64,000 nt of DNA, taken from NCBI GenBank assembly GCA_030620095.1, contig JAUTXW010000066.1, positions 186,001 through 250,000 on the forward strand. The letters run 5' to 3'. Under the pieces are notes generated by a model, which saw only the letters and a program-made list of their open reading frames with translations, did not search any database and was not told where the DNA came from. Positions 11,617 through 21,950 of the stretch are shown one piece after another. The DNA is from Kuschelorhynchus macadamiae. Lineage: Eukaryota; Arthropoda; Insecta; Coleoptera; Curculionidae. The position numbers were made by a program, and so were the translations under genes. Numbering within the stretch: the stretch's first letter is position 1; each line of letters begins with the position of its first letter.

Positions 11617-12736
11617 CTATTTGTAATGTAATTCGATTCTTCGATCATTTTTCGCAAATTTGTCAACATTTTTTATTCGTTTAAGTGTTGAAAAATTGCG
11701 TTCTACTGATGAACTTGTGGCAGATATTGTTAATACTAATTGACACAATTTTGACACTTCGGTGTAGGCATCTTCCAGGTCCTTGTCTTTTAAAAATTGC
11801 ATTAGTTCTTTAGCGTTATTTTTTGTGCTAATGTCATCAGTTTCGTAAATCAATTTTAGTTCAGATCGCAGTAACACTCGGTCGAAGAACTGGCCATAAT
11901 GAAGAAGAAGATATTTAAACGCATCTTCTGAAAAAGTTTTTCCTTTAAATGCGTCAAAAATGCAGAGCTCGAGGAATTTAAAATCATTTAATCCTCTAAG
12001 TCTGTAGTTTATTTGTTGCTGAATTTGATCGATTATTTCATATAAGAGGCGTCTGTATGATGTTTGAAATCTCCCACCTTGTCTGTTCGAAGACGCTTGG
12101 CTTGTGGTACTACGTGTAACGTCATCGTTTTCTCCCAAAATAGGTCAAAGTCATCTCTTTTGGCTTAACATGGACTTAAAATCATCCACTTTTTTTAAGC
12201 AAAAAGCAATATCATTTGTTTTAGTTTGTAATACATTAAACACATTTTCCGAGAATGGAAATATTTCTGAAAATATGTTCAACAAATAATTAAAATTAAA
12301 ATCTCATTTCAAACAGTCCAAAAACCCCCTCGAACTATTTATTGCTTCTGAGTCCCACGTTTCACTATTTTCTATTATATTCTCAAATAGTTCAATCAGT
12401 GATTCAGTTCTACCTAGTAGGAGCTACTTTGGGCAATCGTTTGTGGACAATGGAGTCCAAAGCTTGTGTACGTTTGGTTGACTTGGAAAAAAAAGCAGCC
12501 ATGCCACTTAAAGTAACGAAAAATACTTTACACTCTATAATGTGATTGATGGACTGGGATAAAACCAAATTTAATTGATGAGCAAAACAATGGACAAACA
12601 CAGCACTTGGGAAAGTTTCTCGAACTTTAGCTTGCAGGCCCCCTAATTGTCCTGCTATCTCTGCAGCTTCATCATAGCTTTGAGCAACTAATCTTTTTCT
12701 CCATTAATTTCTTTAGTAACGTTATAAATTACGGTA
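11617..12736 (-). pseudogene. hAT transposase relic, C-terminal half
   Basis: The open part at 11617-12138 holds the diagnostic hAT dimerisation block: LTISATSSSVERNFSTLKRI, near its C-terminus. Further upstream (12410-12601, reverse) is FVHCFAHQLNLVLSQSINHI, the conserved C-H-A-H-x-L-N-L motif of the hAT catalytic region. Stops and frameshifts separate the blocks. It continues the fragment at 14589-15245 across the inserted DD41D element. It resembles the TTF-zinc-finger/ZMYM-like hAT group (DUF4371-type). Confidence 0.85.
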
Positions 12737-12738
12737 TA

Positions 12739-14587
12739 CAATGAGGGCATAAGTCTGGAAACCCTGAGATATGTCAAAAACTATACAAGTTGGGTAAAAA
12801 AGTTTCATATAAAAGTTGTATAGTTCCTTACGATTTATGATTCAAAAATGTCTTGAAATATACAGGGTGTTTTAAAATCAAGTTACACGCCAAAACTTCA
12901 GAATCTCTAATGGAACACCCTGTATATTATTTCATTTTAAAAATCTACATGAAATTCTGATCATATTTTATTAAGCATACCCCATCCCTAAAGTCAACTG
13001 TTTTTGAGATAAAAAAAATGAGAAAACAGTTTTACAATTTTTTTTTAATAACGATTAACAACGATAGTCTAAAATTCTAAATGATGCGTTTTAACGTAAT
13101 AAATGCTGGAACTGTTGTCCGTTCACTTCGTGACAATATCCTAATCGATTGATGAACTCTTGTTGTAGATTTCGAATGAAAGTAGGTGGGATTTGTTGCG
13201 CTTCGATATTAGGAGGTCTGTTCAAATAAACTTTGCTCTTTAAATATCCCCACAGAAAATAATCTAGGGGAGTTAAGTCCGGGGACCTGGCCGGCCATTC
13301 GTAGGGAGCACGACGTCCTATCCACCTGTTAGGAAATATTTCACTGAGATACTGCCGAACAGGTGGCGCGTAGTGAGGTGGTGCTCCATCTTGTTGGAAC
13401 CACATTGCTGCAGTAGGCATATTGGGCTCATTACCTGGATATAATTGAGCTAAGGCAGGAATCAACTCGAGTTGTAAAAAATCAAGATAAATTTCGCCGG
13501 TTAAATTTACGTCGAAAAAGTAAGGACCTATAATTCTATCTCGAAATATTCCAGCCCAAACATTGATTTTCTCGGGATATTGCGTATGAGCCACTTGAGC
13601 CCAATAGGGATTCTCTGTAGACCAATATCTACAGTTTTGTCGGTTGACAGCATCATTAAGAAAAAAGGTGGCTTCAACGGAAAATAAAATATTTCTTCAA
13701 AAGAATGGATCCAGGTTGCACCGCTCTTGCGTACTTTCGCAAAACTCAAGTCGACGGTCAAAGTCGTCTTCATTTAATTCATGGATTAATCTTATTTTGT
13801 AGGGATGATACTTTGCCGTGTGCAGAATAGTTTTTACCGATGATTGACTAAGGTTTAAATCTAATGCTACTAGACTTGTAGGTAAATGTAGATTTTCGTT
13901 ATAACTGAGTAAAACATTCAATTTCATATCATCATCTAGTTTTGGCCTACCAGTCCTGGGAAGATCTTTTACACAACCATGATCACGAAATTTTTTGATA
14001 ATTTTGCTAACTGTGGATTTTAAAATTGCTTGTCCTCGCTCGGGATGCGTATTATTAAAAAGTTCACATACTTCGTCAAGATTTCTTTGGCGATCTCCCC
14101 ATCCAAACATCATAAGAATCTCTATTCTTTCTCTTTCTGAAAGCATTTTTATCAGGAAAAAAGTAACTCTCCAACAATATGTTAAAACTTGACACAGTTT
14201 ATTGTCAGTACATGACAGTTTCTATGGGAGTTCTAAAATAATCCACCAGGTTTCACTATGCATAGGGAAATGAGTTAATTTTGTTTAAAGCCAAATTTCC
14301 ATTTTTCATTTTTTTATCTCAAAAACAGTTGACTTTAGGGAAAGGGTATGCTTAACGAAATATGATCAGAATTTCATGTAGATTCTTAAAATCAAATAAT
14401 ATACAGGGTGTTCCATTAGAGATTCTGAAATTTGCCGTGTAACTTGATTTTAAAACACCCTGTATATTTCAAGACATTTTTGAATCATTAATCGTAAGGA
14501 ACTATACAACTTTTATATGAAACTTTTTTATCCAACTTGTATAGTTTTTGACATATCTCAAGGTTTCCAGACTTTATGTCCTCATTG
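12739..14587 (-). mobile_element. DD41D transposon nested in the hAT relic
   Basis: The ends are CAATGAGGGCATAAGTCTGG at 12739 and the inverse at 14587, each flanked by TA (12737-12738 and 14588-14589). Inverted arms run about 290 bp on each side and include an internal ATACAGGGTGTT motif. The transposase on the reverse strand has a frameshift. Removing the element rejoins the two halves of the hAT reading direction, so its insertion is younger than the hAT copy. Confidence 0.9.
13091..14146 (-). pseudogene. DD41D transposase with frameshift
   Basis: The start at 14146 reads MLSERERIEILMMFGWGDRQ, the first helix-turn-helix. It is followed by STVSKIIKKFRDHG, a PRTGRPK linker (an AT-hook-like GRPK), and a second HTH (PTSLVALDLNLSQSSVKTIL). 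The frame shifts near 13697, just at the first catalytic block. It resumes as VAHTQYPEKINVWAGIF, WFQQDGAPPHYA and WPARSPDLTPLDYFLWG in 13091-13594. There are 41 residues between the second and third Asp. Apart from the shift and the damaged first-Asp block it is nearly full length (~350 aa expected). Confidence 0.88.
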
Positions 14588-14588
14588 T

Positions 14589-15250
14589 ATAATGCATCTG
14601 CTGTACGATTTTCGGACACATTCTTAAAACCTAAAAATCGCTCTTGAATACTTCCGTCTGTTTTAATGTAGCGTATTACTATAGATAATTGGCTAAAATT
14701 GGTGATATCAGCTGTTTCGTCCAGAACAATAGCAATGAACCGCGCCTCGCCAATCTCCTACCTAATTATTTTTAGTATAATGGTTAACAGCGGAAATTAA
14801 ATCATTCTGGACTCGATTCGACGTTCGCCAAAAAAGCTAGACTGCTCTAAATGATTTTTAAGTAATCATCACATTTAGCCGTTAAACTAAGTAAATCTTG
14901 AAAATTTCCTCTATTTGAAGAAACCCTTGTTTCGTTATGACCTCTAAATCCCAATTCGTGCTGTCCGAGAAAACAAACAACATCGATAAGTCGTCTTAAT
15001 ATTTGCCTATTTTTATCGACTAGTTCATTGTGTTGGCGGTGACTAATTTCCAACTGTTTATTGAGGGCGTGTTCAATTCTGGTTTTGCCGAAGACTTTTT
15101 CTTTTATGATGGCCTGCAAATGCGCTTTGGACATAATGTGTCTTTTTGCAGCTTTATAGAAATTGTTTAAATCGGAAAAACCAGTTTTATTCCAGAGACC
15201 TTTTTAATTTTCAAAAAGTAAACATGGCCAACAAAATAATTTACTTATAT
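14589..15250 (-). pseudogene. hAT transposase relic, N-terminal half
   Basis: Reading down from about 15245 there is an FCWPCLLF zinc-finger (TTF-type) end with an in-frame stop after it. Then KTGFSDLNNFYKAAKRHIMS and the open frame 15134-14847 follow (KAHLQAIIKEKVF, FLGQHELGFRGHNE). A DETADITNFSQLSIVIRYI block at about 14660-14730 carries the first catalytic Asp region. The DD41D element interrupts it at 14588. Several stops make it inactive. Confidence 0.82.
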
Positions 15251-15554
15251 TTTCACACCGTATTAGCCATTTAAATTGTTCGTATTATTTTTTCGGATAA
15301 AAATGTCTAATACAGTTTTTCATTTTTGTGGTTAAATTTTTCATATTCGGTTTTGCCCTTCCTTTGGAAACTATTTGAAGCTTATCAGCGAAGTTTAATG
15401 TTGAAAATCCCTTTATTATTAAGACACACACCACACATTCACACAAAAATTACATTTTAGAAGAGGTTTTGTGATTTTTTTTGACTATGTCTGTTCTATC
15501 GATTGTGCCTATGGAACAGTTCGTAGGTATTTTTAGAATAAATCTAATTTTTAG

Positions 15555-16035
15555 AATAAATGTGACAAAGGGTAACTTTTCACTATTACAATACTTTTAC
15601 GAGAGATGTGAAAATAACAAATTAATCGATAATAACATTTCGAAACAGTATTTACCTACCAAATATTTCTGCGCCATTCTCGTAAATTCCTTTCAGATTC
15701 TTTTACCTGTGATTCTTAACAAACTCTAAATAATTACAGTCGTTATTTCTTTATTCCACTAAACTATTCTACTTTATTACGTTTGCGTTCTAAATTTAGC
15801 CCAGAATCGCAAAAATAGCCAAAGGATTGTTTAAATTATCCTCTGAATTATTTTTCAGCAGCTAATTTAAACAAGGCTCTAAAAAAAATGATTTCCTCAA
15901 TGGTCGATTTACGAATAATTCGAACGTCTGAATTGATCCATTAAATTTAAGAGCCGGTTTATGTTCTTTAAAACACACCGTTGCGAAGGTCATAGAATGA
16001 TAATATTTTCAAAATATTTTGTTGAATTCGAAAGC
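15555..16035. repeat. Right ~480-bp direct repeat flanking the hAT relic
   Basis: Same orientation and order as 11040-11535, with many substitutions and small indels. The copies are clearly older than the nested DD41D insertion. No coding content is seen. Confidence 0.8.
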
Positions 16036-16317
16036 GACTAAATATCTATCTATAACTATCATTAGTAAAAAAACATTTAATTAAAAGATAGGTATCAGCG
16101 TTGTAGATATTACTTATCTGATATTTAGAATTATGATAAGTCTGCCAAAGCCATACTATGATTTTACGTTTTTTTTGTTTTTTATGTTTTTGGCTTTATA
16201 CTAGTTTAGTTTTTAAACAAATTACTATTTTATTTCTCAACTATTCTTATATCTGTATTCCTTCTTTCTCGTTATTTCCTTCCTCAAAATGCTTTCGTTA
16301 GCACATTTAAATGTAAT

Positions 16318-16480
16318 AAACGCATTAACACTCACGAAGTTGAAATTGACAACTATAATTTTGTAGAACAAGACCGTTCTACGAGAGGAGGCGGCGGCGT
16401 GGGTGTTTATATAAATAAGCTATTAACATTTTACATTACTACTAGAGGTTCAAATAACAAGCCTCACACTTATACCCACA
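16318..16480 (+). pseudogene. LINE endonuclease fragment
   Basis: One frame reads THEVEIDNYNFVEQDRSTRG then GGGVGVYINK. The pattern gY.fv..dR..rGGGVgiYi is typical of the apurinic-type endonuclease domain of non-LTR retrotransposons such as Jockey or CR1. Only about 50 codons are recognisable, so the clade cannot be set. Confidence 0.6.
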
Positions 16481-16587
16481 GATGACGCTTGTTTACTCTT
16501 TGGGTTAATTTCTTACTGCCTTAACTTTTCATCGTATATAGTCGAACTGCCGTTGAATATTTTTCATCATGTCTACCAAGTGGCTGC

Positions 16588-16627
16588 ATTGGCCTGGTGA
16601 GTCCCAAAAGGGCGAAACGTCGTTAAT
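16588..16627 (+). ncRNA. Hammerhead-ribozyme-like motif
   Basis: The order is ATTGGC (stem I), CTGGTGA (core, one change from CUGANGA), GTCC-CAAAA-GGGC (4-bp stem II), GAAACGTC (core plus minimal ACGU stem III ending in GUC) and GTTAAT (other side of stem I). Stem I has six pairs, two of them G-U. The arrangement is that of type I hammerheads with minimal stem III, described in Penelope-like elements. The A-to-G change in the core probably inactivates it. It lies in noncoding repeat sequence. Confidence 0.55.
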
Positions 16628-16639
16628 TGTGTCTGTAGA

Positions 16640-17320
16640 GATGATGAAAAATGCTTAGAGACTTGTCGGTATAATGGTCCATGAGATTTGGACCCTATAC
16701 CTGAATTAGCTTATCAAAGGCAGAATATTTTTGTCCGAATGGCCGTCTCTTTAAATTCTATTAATTTATCTACGGATGTTATTTAGGCATTTTTTGTTCT
16801 TATTCATTCATCTGAAAACTCTGTAAGCATGCAACATCGGTTTTATATCGACAGTACTGTCCGAACATTTTTCAAGTAAGATGGTAGCGACCTCACCAGT
16901 TTAGTTTTTATTTAAAACTTGTATGCGATTTACGCGTTTTGTGAAATAATAATTTTTAAAGATATTTACTTTTAACTTGCAAGGCTTAAGAGTCTTGCTA
17001 AATTTGAAGAAGTTTTTCACATTTTTATCTATTTATTTATCTACTAATTTATTAATTTATTTTTCAGAAAATTAATTTTACATACATGAACCTTAACTTT
17101 TTTTTTATAATATAAAATATGATTTTTATATTTCTTTTTATTAACTATCATCCTATTCTCATCACTAATTATAAGGCCATTTGAACTCACAGAAAAAGTA
17201 GAGATTTAAATCTATTATCTAATCCACACAACATAAATCTAAGTTTTAAAGACTTGTGTGTATAATGTTTTTCGATGATTTGAAGTTAACAAGCTAATCA
17301 ACCCCAAATTAAATTTTTAC
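16640..17320. other. AT-rich stretch with short repeat scraps
   Basis: A segment at 16680-16750 (CATGAGATTTGGACCCTATACC and what follows) recurs at 17873-17940. Its reading frame gives DLDPIPELAYQRQN, of unknown origin. The rest is AT-rich sequence in which I see nothing. Confidence 0.4.
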
Positions 17321-17322
17321 AC

Positions 17323-18466
17323 GAATTTGCTTATCAAAGAGAATTATTTTCGAATGGCGTTAAACTTCAACAAGCAATTAACATTTTCAATTTTACTTTC
17401 AATCAACCTGCAGACTTTTTGGAACAAATATGGATAAAAATAAATAAATTAAATAATATAACAATCACTGGCCGACAAAAAAAAATTATTGATGTAAAAC
17501 AAATCAGAATAGCATAATCTAATAGAATGGACCAATCCAAATACGAAAACGACAAATAGAAAGTTGTAGCACGTAGGGTTTTCTTGTTAGAGTTGTAGAA
17601 CTATATCGAATGTTACGATACTTAATATCTATAGAAAAATGATTTCAGCAAATTCTTAACTTTTTTATTCACTATGTTTATAGTTTTCGCCTATTAAACA
17701 TACTATATATCAAAGAGAAAAGCAAACGAGAAAAATATTAACTTAAAACACTAATTAAACTTTATTTTTTCTGTTTATGAGGTGTCGTTTTTCATCTCTC
17801 AAAACTGCAACAGTAGTCAAAAACGAAACGTCATCATGGCTAGATCCCATCGTCCTTGGTACCGAATGGTCCATGAGATCTGGACCCTATACCTGAATTT
17901 GCTTATCAAAGGCAGAATTATTTGTCCGAATGGCCGTTAAACTTCCAATTAAGCAATTAACATTTTCAATTTTACTTCAAGAAACTGCAGACTTTTTGGA
18001 ACAAATATGGATAAAAATAAATTAAATAATATAATAATCACTGGCCGACAAAAAAAAGTTATTGATGTAAAACAAATCAGAATAGCATAATCTAATAGAA
18101 TGGACCAATCCAAATACGAAAACGACAAATAGAAAGTTGTAGCCCGTAGGGTTTTCTTGTTAGAGTTGTAGAACCATATCGAATGTTACGATACTTAATA
18201 TCTATAGAAAAAATGATTTCAGCAAATTCTTAACCCTGTTTATTCACTATGTTTACAGTTTTCGCCTATTAAACATACTATATATCTAAGAGAAAAGCAA
18301 ACGAGAAAAATATTAACTTAAAATACTAATTAAACTTTATTTTTTCTGTTTATAAGGTGTCCTATCTTCTCTCTTCAAAAACCAACAGTAGTCACCCATC
18401 ATGGCTAGATCCCATCGTCCTTGGTACCAAATTTCCATTGTTCTGATATCTTGGTGAAACCTTTCA
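17323..18466. repeat. Tandem duplication, period about 573 bp
   Basis: The words GAATTTGCTTATCAAAG (17323 and 17895) and CACTGGCCGACAAA (17466 and 18039) recur 572-573 bp apart in the same order. Each unit contains ~140 bp of flanking DNA plus the right terminus and ~400 bp of family A in reverse orientation. The duplication therefore happened after a family A element had inserted. Confidence 0.8.
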
Positions 18467-18986
18467 CCCTGCTCGTTACCTCCAGTTAGGAAAAAATGAC
18501 ACATGGGACTGGAGGAAGTGAATTTTTAATGACATTCTAGCATTCATTAACTAATCGTTCATAATTTTCATCCATATTGTTGCCTAAAAATCCTTTTACG
18601 ACATTAACAAATGAATTCCATACTCTGAGTTCCTGCCTGGTAAGCTTTTCCGTAAAATTGAGATCGTCCAGCAATTTTCTGATTTGTGACCCAGTTACAA
18701 CGCCTTCTTTTAATTTGGCGTAACTTAACTGGGGAAGGACTTGTCTTAGGTATTTAAATCCATCACCATCTTTATTCAAAGCCTTCACAAGGTTTTTCAT
18801 CAGCCCAAGTTTAATGTGAAGAGGAAGCAAAAGGACATTTTTGGGATCAACAAGAGGTATAAATTTAACATTTTGAGATCCCGGTTGAAATTCGCTTCTT
18901 TCTGCCCAAATTTTTGTTACATAATGCTGATTTATTGCACGACTGTCCCATAAACAAAGAAAACAGCAATATTTTGTAAATCTCCC
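18039..18986 (-). mobile_element. Family A element, copy 2 (partial, reverse)
   Basis: It begins with the terminus CACTGGCCGACAAA at 18039 and runs on the reverse strand through the C-terminal coding region. The best frame is 18537-18830 (LPLHIKLGLMKNLVKALNKD, LNFTEKLTRQELRVW). It continues to the FLCLWDSRAINQHYV block at about 18910-18960, then stops abruptly at 18986, where a forward copy begins. The N-terminal half is missing. A duplicate of its outer ~400 bp lies at 17466-17890. Confidence 0.75.
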
Positions 18987-20999
18987 GACATAAAATAAAC
19001 GTTAAACATCACTCTTCTGTTGAGTTTCGAATTGAGTGGTTCTCTGTGTATCGATAACCAAGTGTATGTAAGGACGAGAAACTCGACAAACGCGCCGAAG
19101 TTGCAAAATTTCTCCTTACAAATTTTGTTATATTTGTGGAGAATTTCTGGTGAAATCACAAGCCAGGCCATTTTCCAAAAATGTAAAAAAGCCTGCTTTA
19201 AATATTTTGGTGTGTTAATTGTGGATCAAGATAAGCGGTGGGCTTCCCATATGTGCAGTGGATGAAGGGAAAGAGAAAGAGTGTGCCTTTTGCAGTTCCA
19301 ATAGTATGACGAGAACCCACCAATCATTCTGACGATTGTTATTTTTGCCTGACAAAGACTGAAGGTTATTCCAAAAAAAGAAAGCACAATATAGAATATC
19401 CAAATTTGCAATCTGCCATATGACCTGTTCCTGATAATGCAAATTTGCCAGTGCCGATTGCGCCTTTAAATTGGCAAGCTATTAATTTGGGAGATAATGG
19501 AGATAACGTATCATCAGGCAGCTCAGAAGAGCAGTGCACCGATCCCACTTTTACCTAGTTCCGGCGAGCCAAATTTGATTGTTCAAAGTGAATTAAATGA
19601 TTTAGTACGTGATTTGGGGTTATCCAAGCAACAGTCAGAACTTCTGGGTTCCCGTCTTAAGGAATGGAACGTATTGACCAAAGAAACAAAAATTTACGAA
19701 TTTCAGAAAAAGAAATGCTAGGTTTTCTGAATTCTACGGTATGAAAAATTCGTTGTGCGCGTGTAATGATATAGACAGTTTAACGCAGGATCTTGATATT
19801 GAACATTCTCCCCGTGAGTGGTGTTTATTCATAGACTCATCTAAATATAGCTTAAAAGCTGTGTTATTGTATAATGGAAATTTAAAACTCTATACCAGTT
19901 GCCCATTCAGTTGCAATGGAAGGAAATTATGAAAATATGCGCACGATTTTAGATAAAATAAACTACAATAGGTATAAATGGCAGATATGTGGGGACTTAA
20001 AAGTTATAGCGATTTTAGTGGGACTTCCGAGGAATTTACAAAATATTTCTGTTTTCTTTGTTTATGGGACAGTCGTGCAATAAATCAGCATTATGTAACA
20101 AAAATTTGGCCAGAAAGAAGCGAATTTCAACCGGGATCTCAAAATATTAAATTTATACCTCTTGTTGATCCCAAAAATGTCCTTTTGTCTCCTTTTCACA
20201 TTAAACTTGGGCTGACGAAAAACTTTGTGAAGGCTTTGAATAAAGAGTGATGGATTTAAATAACTAAAGAAGGCAGTTGCCAAATTAAAAGAAGGCCACA
20301 AATCAGACAATTGCTGGACGATGTCAATTTTATGGAAAAGCCTACCAGGCAGGAACTCAGAGCATGGAATTCATTTGTTAATGTAGTAAGAAGATTTTTA
20401 GGCAACAATATGGATGAAAATTATGAAAAATTAGTTAATGAACTCTTAGATGCCTATAAAGCGCTCGGTGCCAGAATGTCATTAAAAATTCACTTCCTCC
20501 ATTCTCATCTGTCACTTTTTCCTAAAAATTTGGAGCTGTTAGTGACAGGCAGGGTCAAAGGTTTCATCAAGATATCAGAACAATGGAAGTTCGGTACCAA
20601 GGACGATGGGATCTAGCCATGATGGGTGACTACTGTTGGTTTTTGAAGAGACAAGATAGGACACCCCATAAACCACCCCATAAATAAAGTTTAATTAGTG
20701 TTTTACGTTAATATTTTTCTCGTTTGCTGTTCTCTTAGATGTATGGTATGTTTAATAGGCGAAAACTGTAAACATAGTCAATAGACAGGGTTAAGAATTT
20801 TCTGAAATCATTTTTTCTATAGATATCAAGTATCGTAACATTCGATATCGTTCTACAACTCTAACAAGAAAACCCTACGTGCTACAACTTTCTATTTGTG
20901 ATTTTCGTATTTGGATAGGTTCATTCTATTAGATTATTCTAGAATTTTAGAGCTATTCTGATTTGTGTTACAACAAAATTTTTTTTTTCTCGGTCAGTG
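18987..20999 (+). mobile_element. Family A element, copy 3 (forward, left end missing)
   Basis: It starts inside the left untranslated part (GACATAAAATAAACG) and ends with CGGTCAGTG at 20999, followed by TTA. Coding blocks are in several frames. They include FCYICGEF at about 19125-19150, then SELNDLVRDLGLSKQQSELL (19497-19721) and NSLCACNDIDSLTQDLDIEH then LFIDSSKYSLKAVLLYNGN (19741-19932). Further on are CGDLKVIAILVG-type (19985-20030), LTRQELRAWNSF (20311-20616) and a damaged GERFHQDI. Copies 2 and 3 are inverted relative to each other. Confidence 0.75.
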
Positions 21000-21009
21000 T
21001 TATGTTCAA

Positions 21010-21950
21010 AATGACCTCCTAAATTCAGTGCGCAAGCATGAGTTCGTCTTGAAAATGAGTCGCTAACTTTTTCCAGCATATTTGGGGTAATTGTTTAGAA
21101 AACCGACCGAATTCTGGTTTTCATGTTTTCACCTGTAAAAGGAATCGCTTTATACACTTTTTCCTTTATATACTCCCTCAAGAAAACATCTAATTTGGTC
21201 AAATCGGGGGACCTTGCTGGGGACCGGACCACCTCTACCTTTCTTGGCTATAATGAGCTGGAGCTCCATCGTGTTGAAGCCAAATCCTATTTCAAACATT
21301 CTCAGGTAAGATTTGTAAAAAGTTCAAAATAAATTTCACCTGTAAGTTCATCAAAAACATTCGGCCCAGTAACATAATTCCCTATAATTCCTGCCCAAAC
21401 GTTAAGCGACCATCTATGCTTGTGATGAATTCGTCGGGTAAAAAACGGATTACTGGTATCATAATAATGAAAATTATGCTTATTAACACTGCCTTTATTA
21501 TGAAAAGTTTCTTCATCGGAAAAAAGTACGAAATTAAAAAAATTTTGGCTGATGCATCATATTCCTATCATACGGCTGTAATTTAAGTAATTGAATATGG
21601 CAAGGATGAAAATGTTCACTTCTAACCTTTCGCGATATTGATGATGCACTAAAGGGTAATTCTCTACCGAGCTACCTAGTATTTTTTTGAGGATCCTCAA
21701 CTACACTTAAAGCTACCATAATTTTATTATTATCATTTGTAACTGGTTTTACTCGTTCATGTTTTTCATACATCACATTTCATGTTCTTTCGAATGTGTC
21801 TTTTAGTTTTTGAAATACTTGTGGCTGAGGATGTCTTCTATTGGGATAAAGTTGTGCATACATTCTGGATGCCAATAATGTATACCTTTCAGCCGCTCCT
21901 AAGGCATATATCATGTAAATAAGTTCACGTGGAAAATTCATGATAAATAA
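21010..21950 (-). pseudogene. DD41D transposase relic
   Basis: On the reverse strand the N-terminus reads MNFPRELIYMIYALGAAERY and SRMYAQLYPNRRHPQP, the DUF4817-like first HTH. The remainder is recognisable in shifted frames, including a FHPCHIQLLKLQP block and, near 21180-21260, RSPDLTKLDVFL followed by YIKEKVYKAIP. Many stops and frameshifts occur. It abuts the right end of family A copy 3. Confidence 0.7.

Larger units (their letters stand above)
11565..15250 (-). mobile_element. hAT-like element relic, interrupted
   Basis: The 3' terminus CAGGGGCGTGCGG at 11565-11577 is a typical hAT-type end. The body is a broken hAT transposase that reads from about 15245 down to 11617. It is split at 12739-14587 by a DD41D element with TA duplication. 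I could not find the matching terminus on the right side, so the 5' end is probably deleted. The whole unit sits between two ~480-bp direct repeats. Confidence 0.75.

Noticed and set aside
11040..16035. An LTR retrotransposon formed by the ~480-bp direct repeats
   Set aside because: The interior holds a hAT gene and no gag, protease, RT or integrase motif, and I saw no primer-binding site or polypurine tract beside the repeats. Left as unexplained direct repeats.
17815..17840. AAACGAAACGTCATC as a further hammerhead-like motif
   Set aside because: It sits in the duplicated end of family A where the other copy reads differently. There is no CUGANGA core or stem II upstream, so it is a chance match to the GAAACGTC word.
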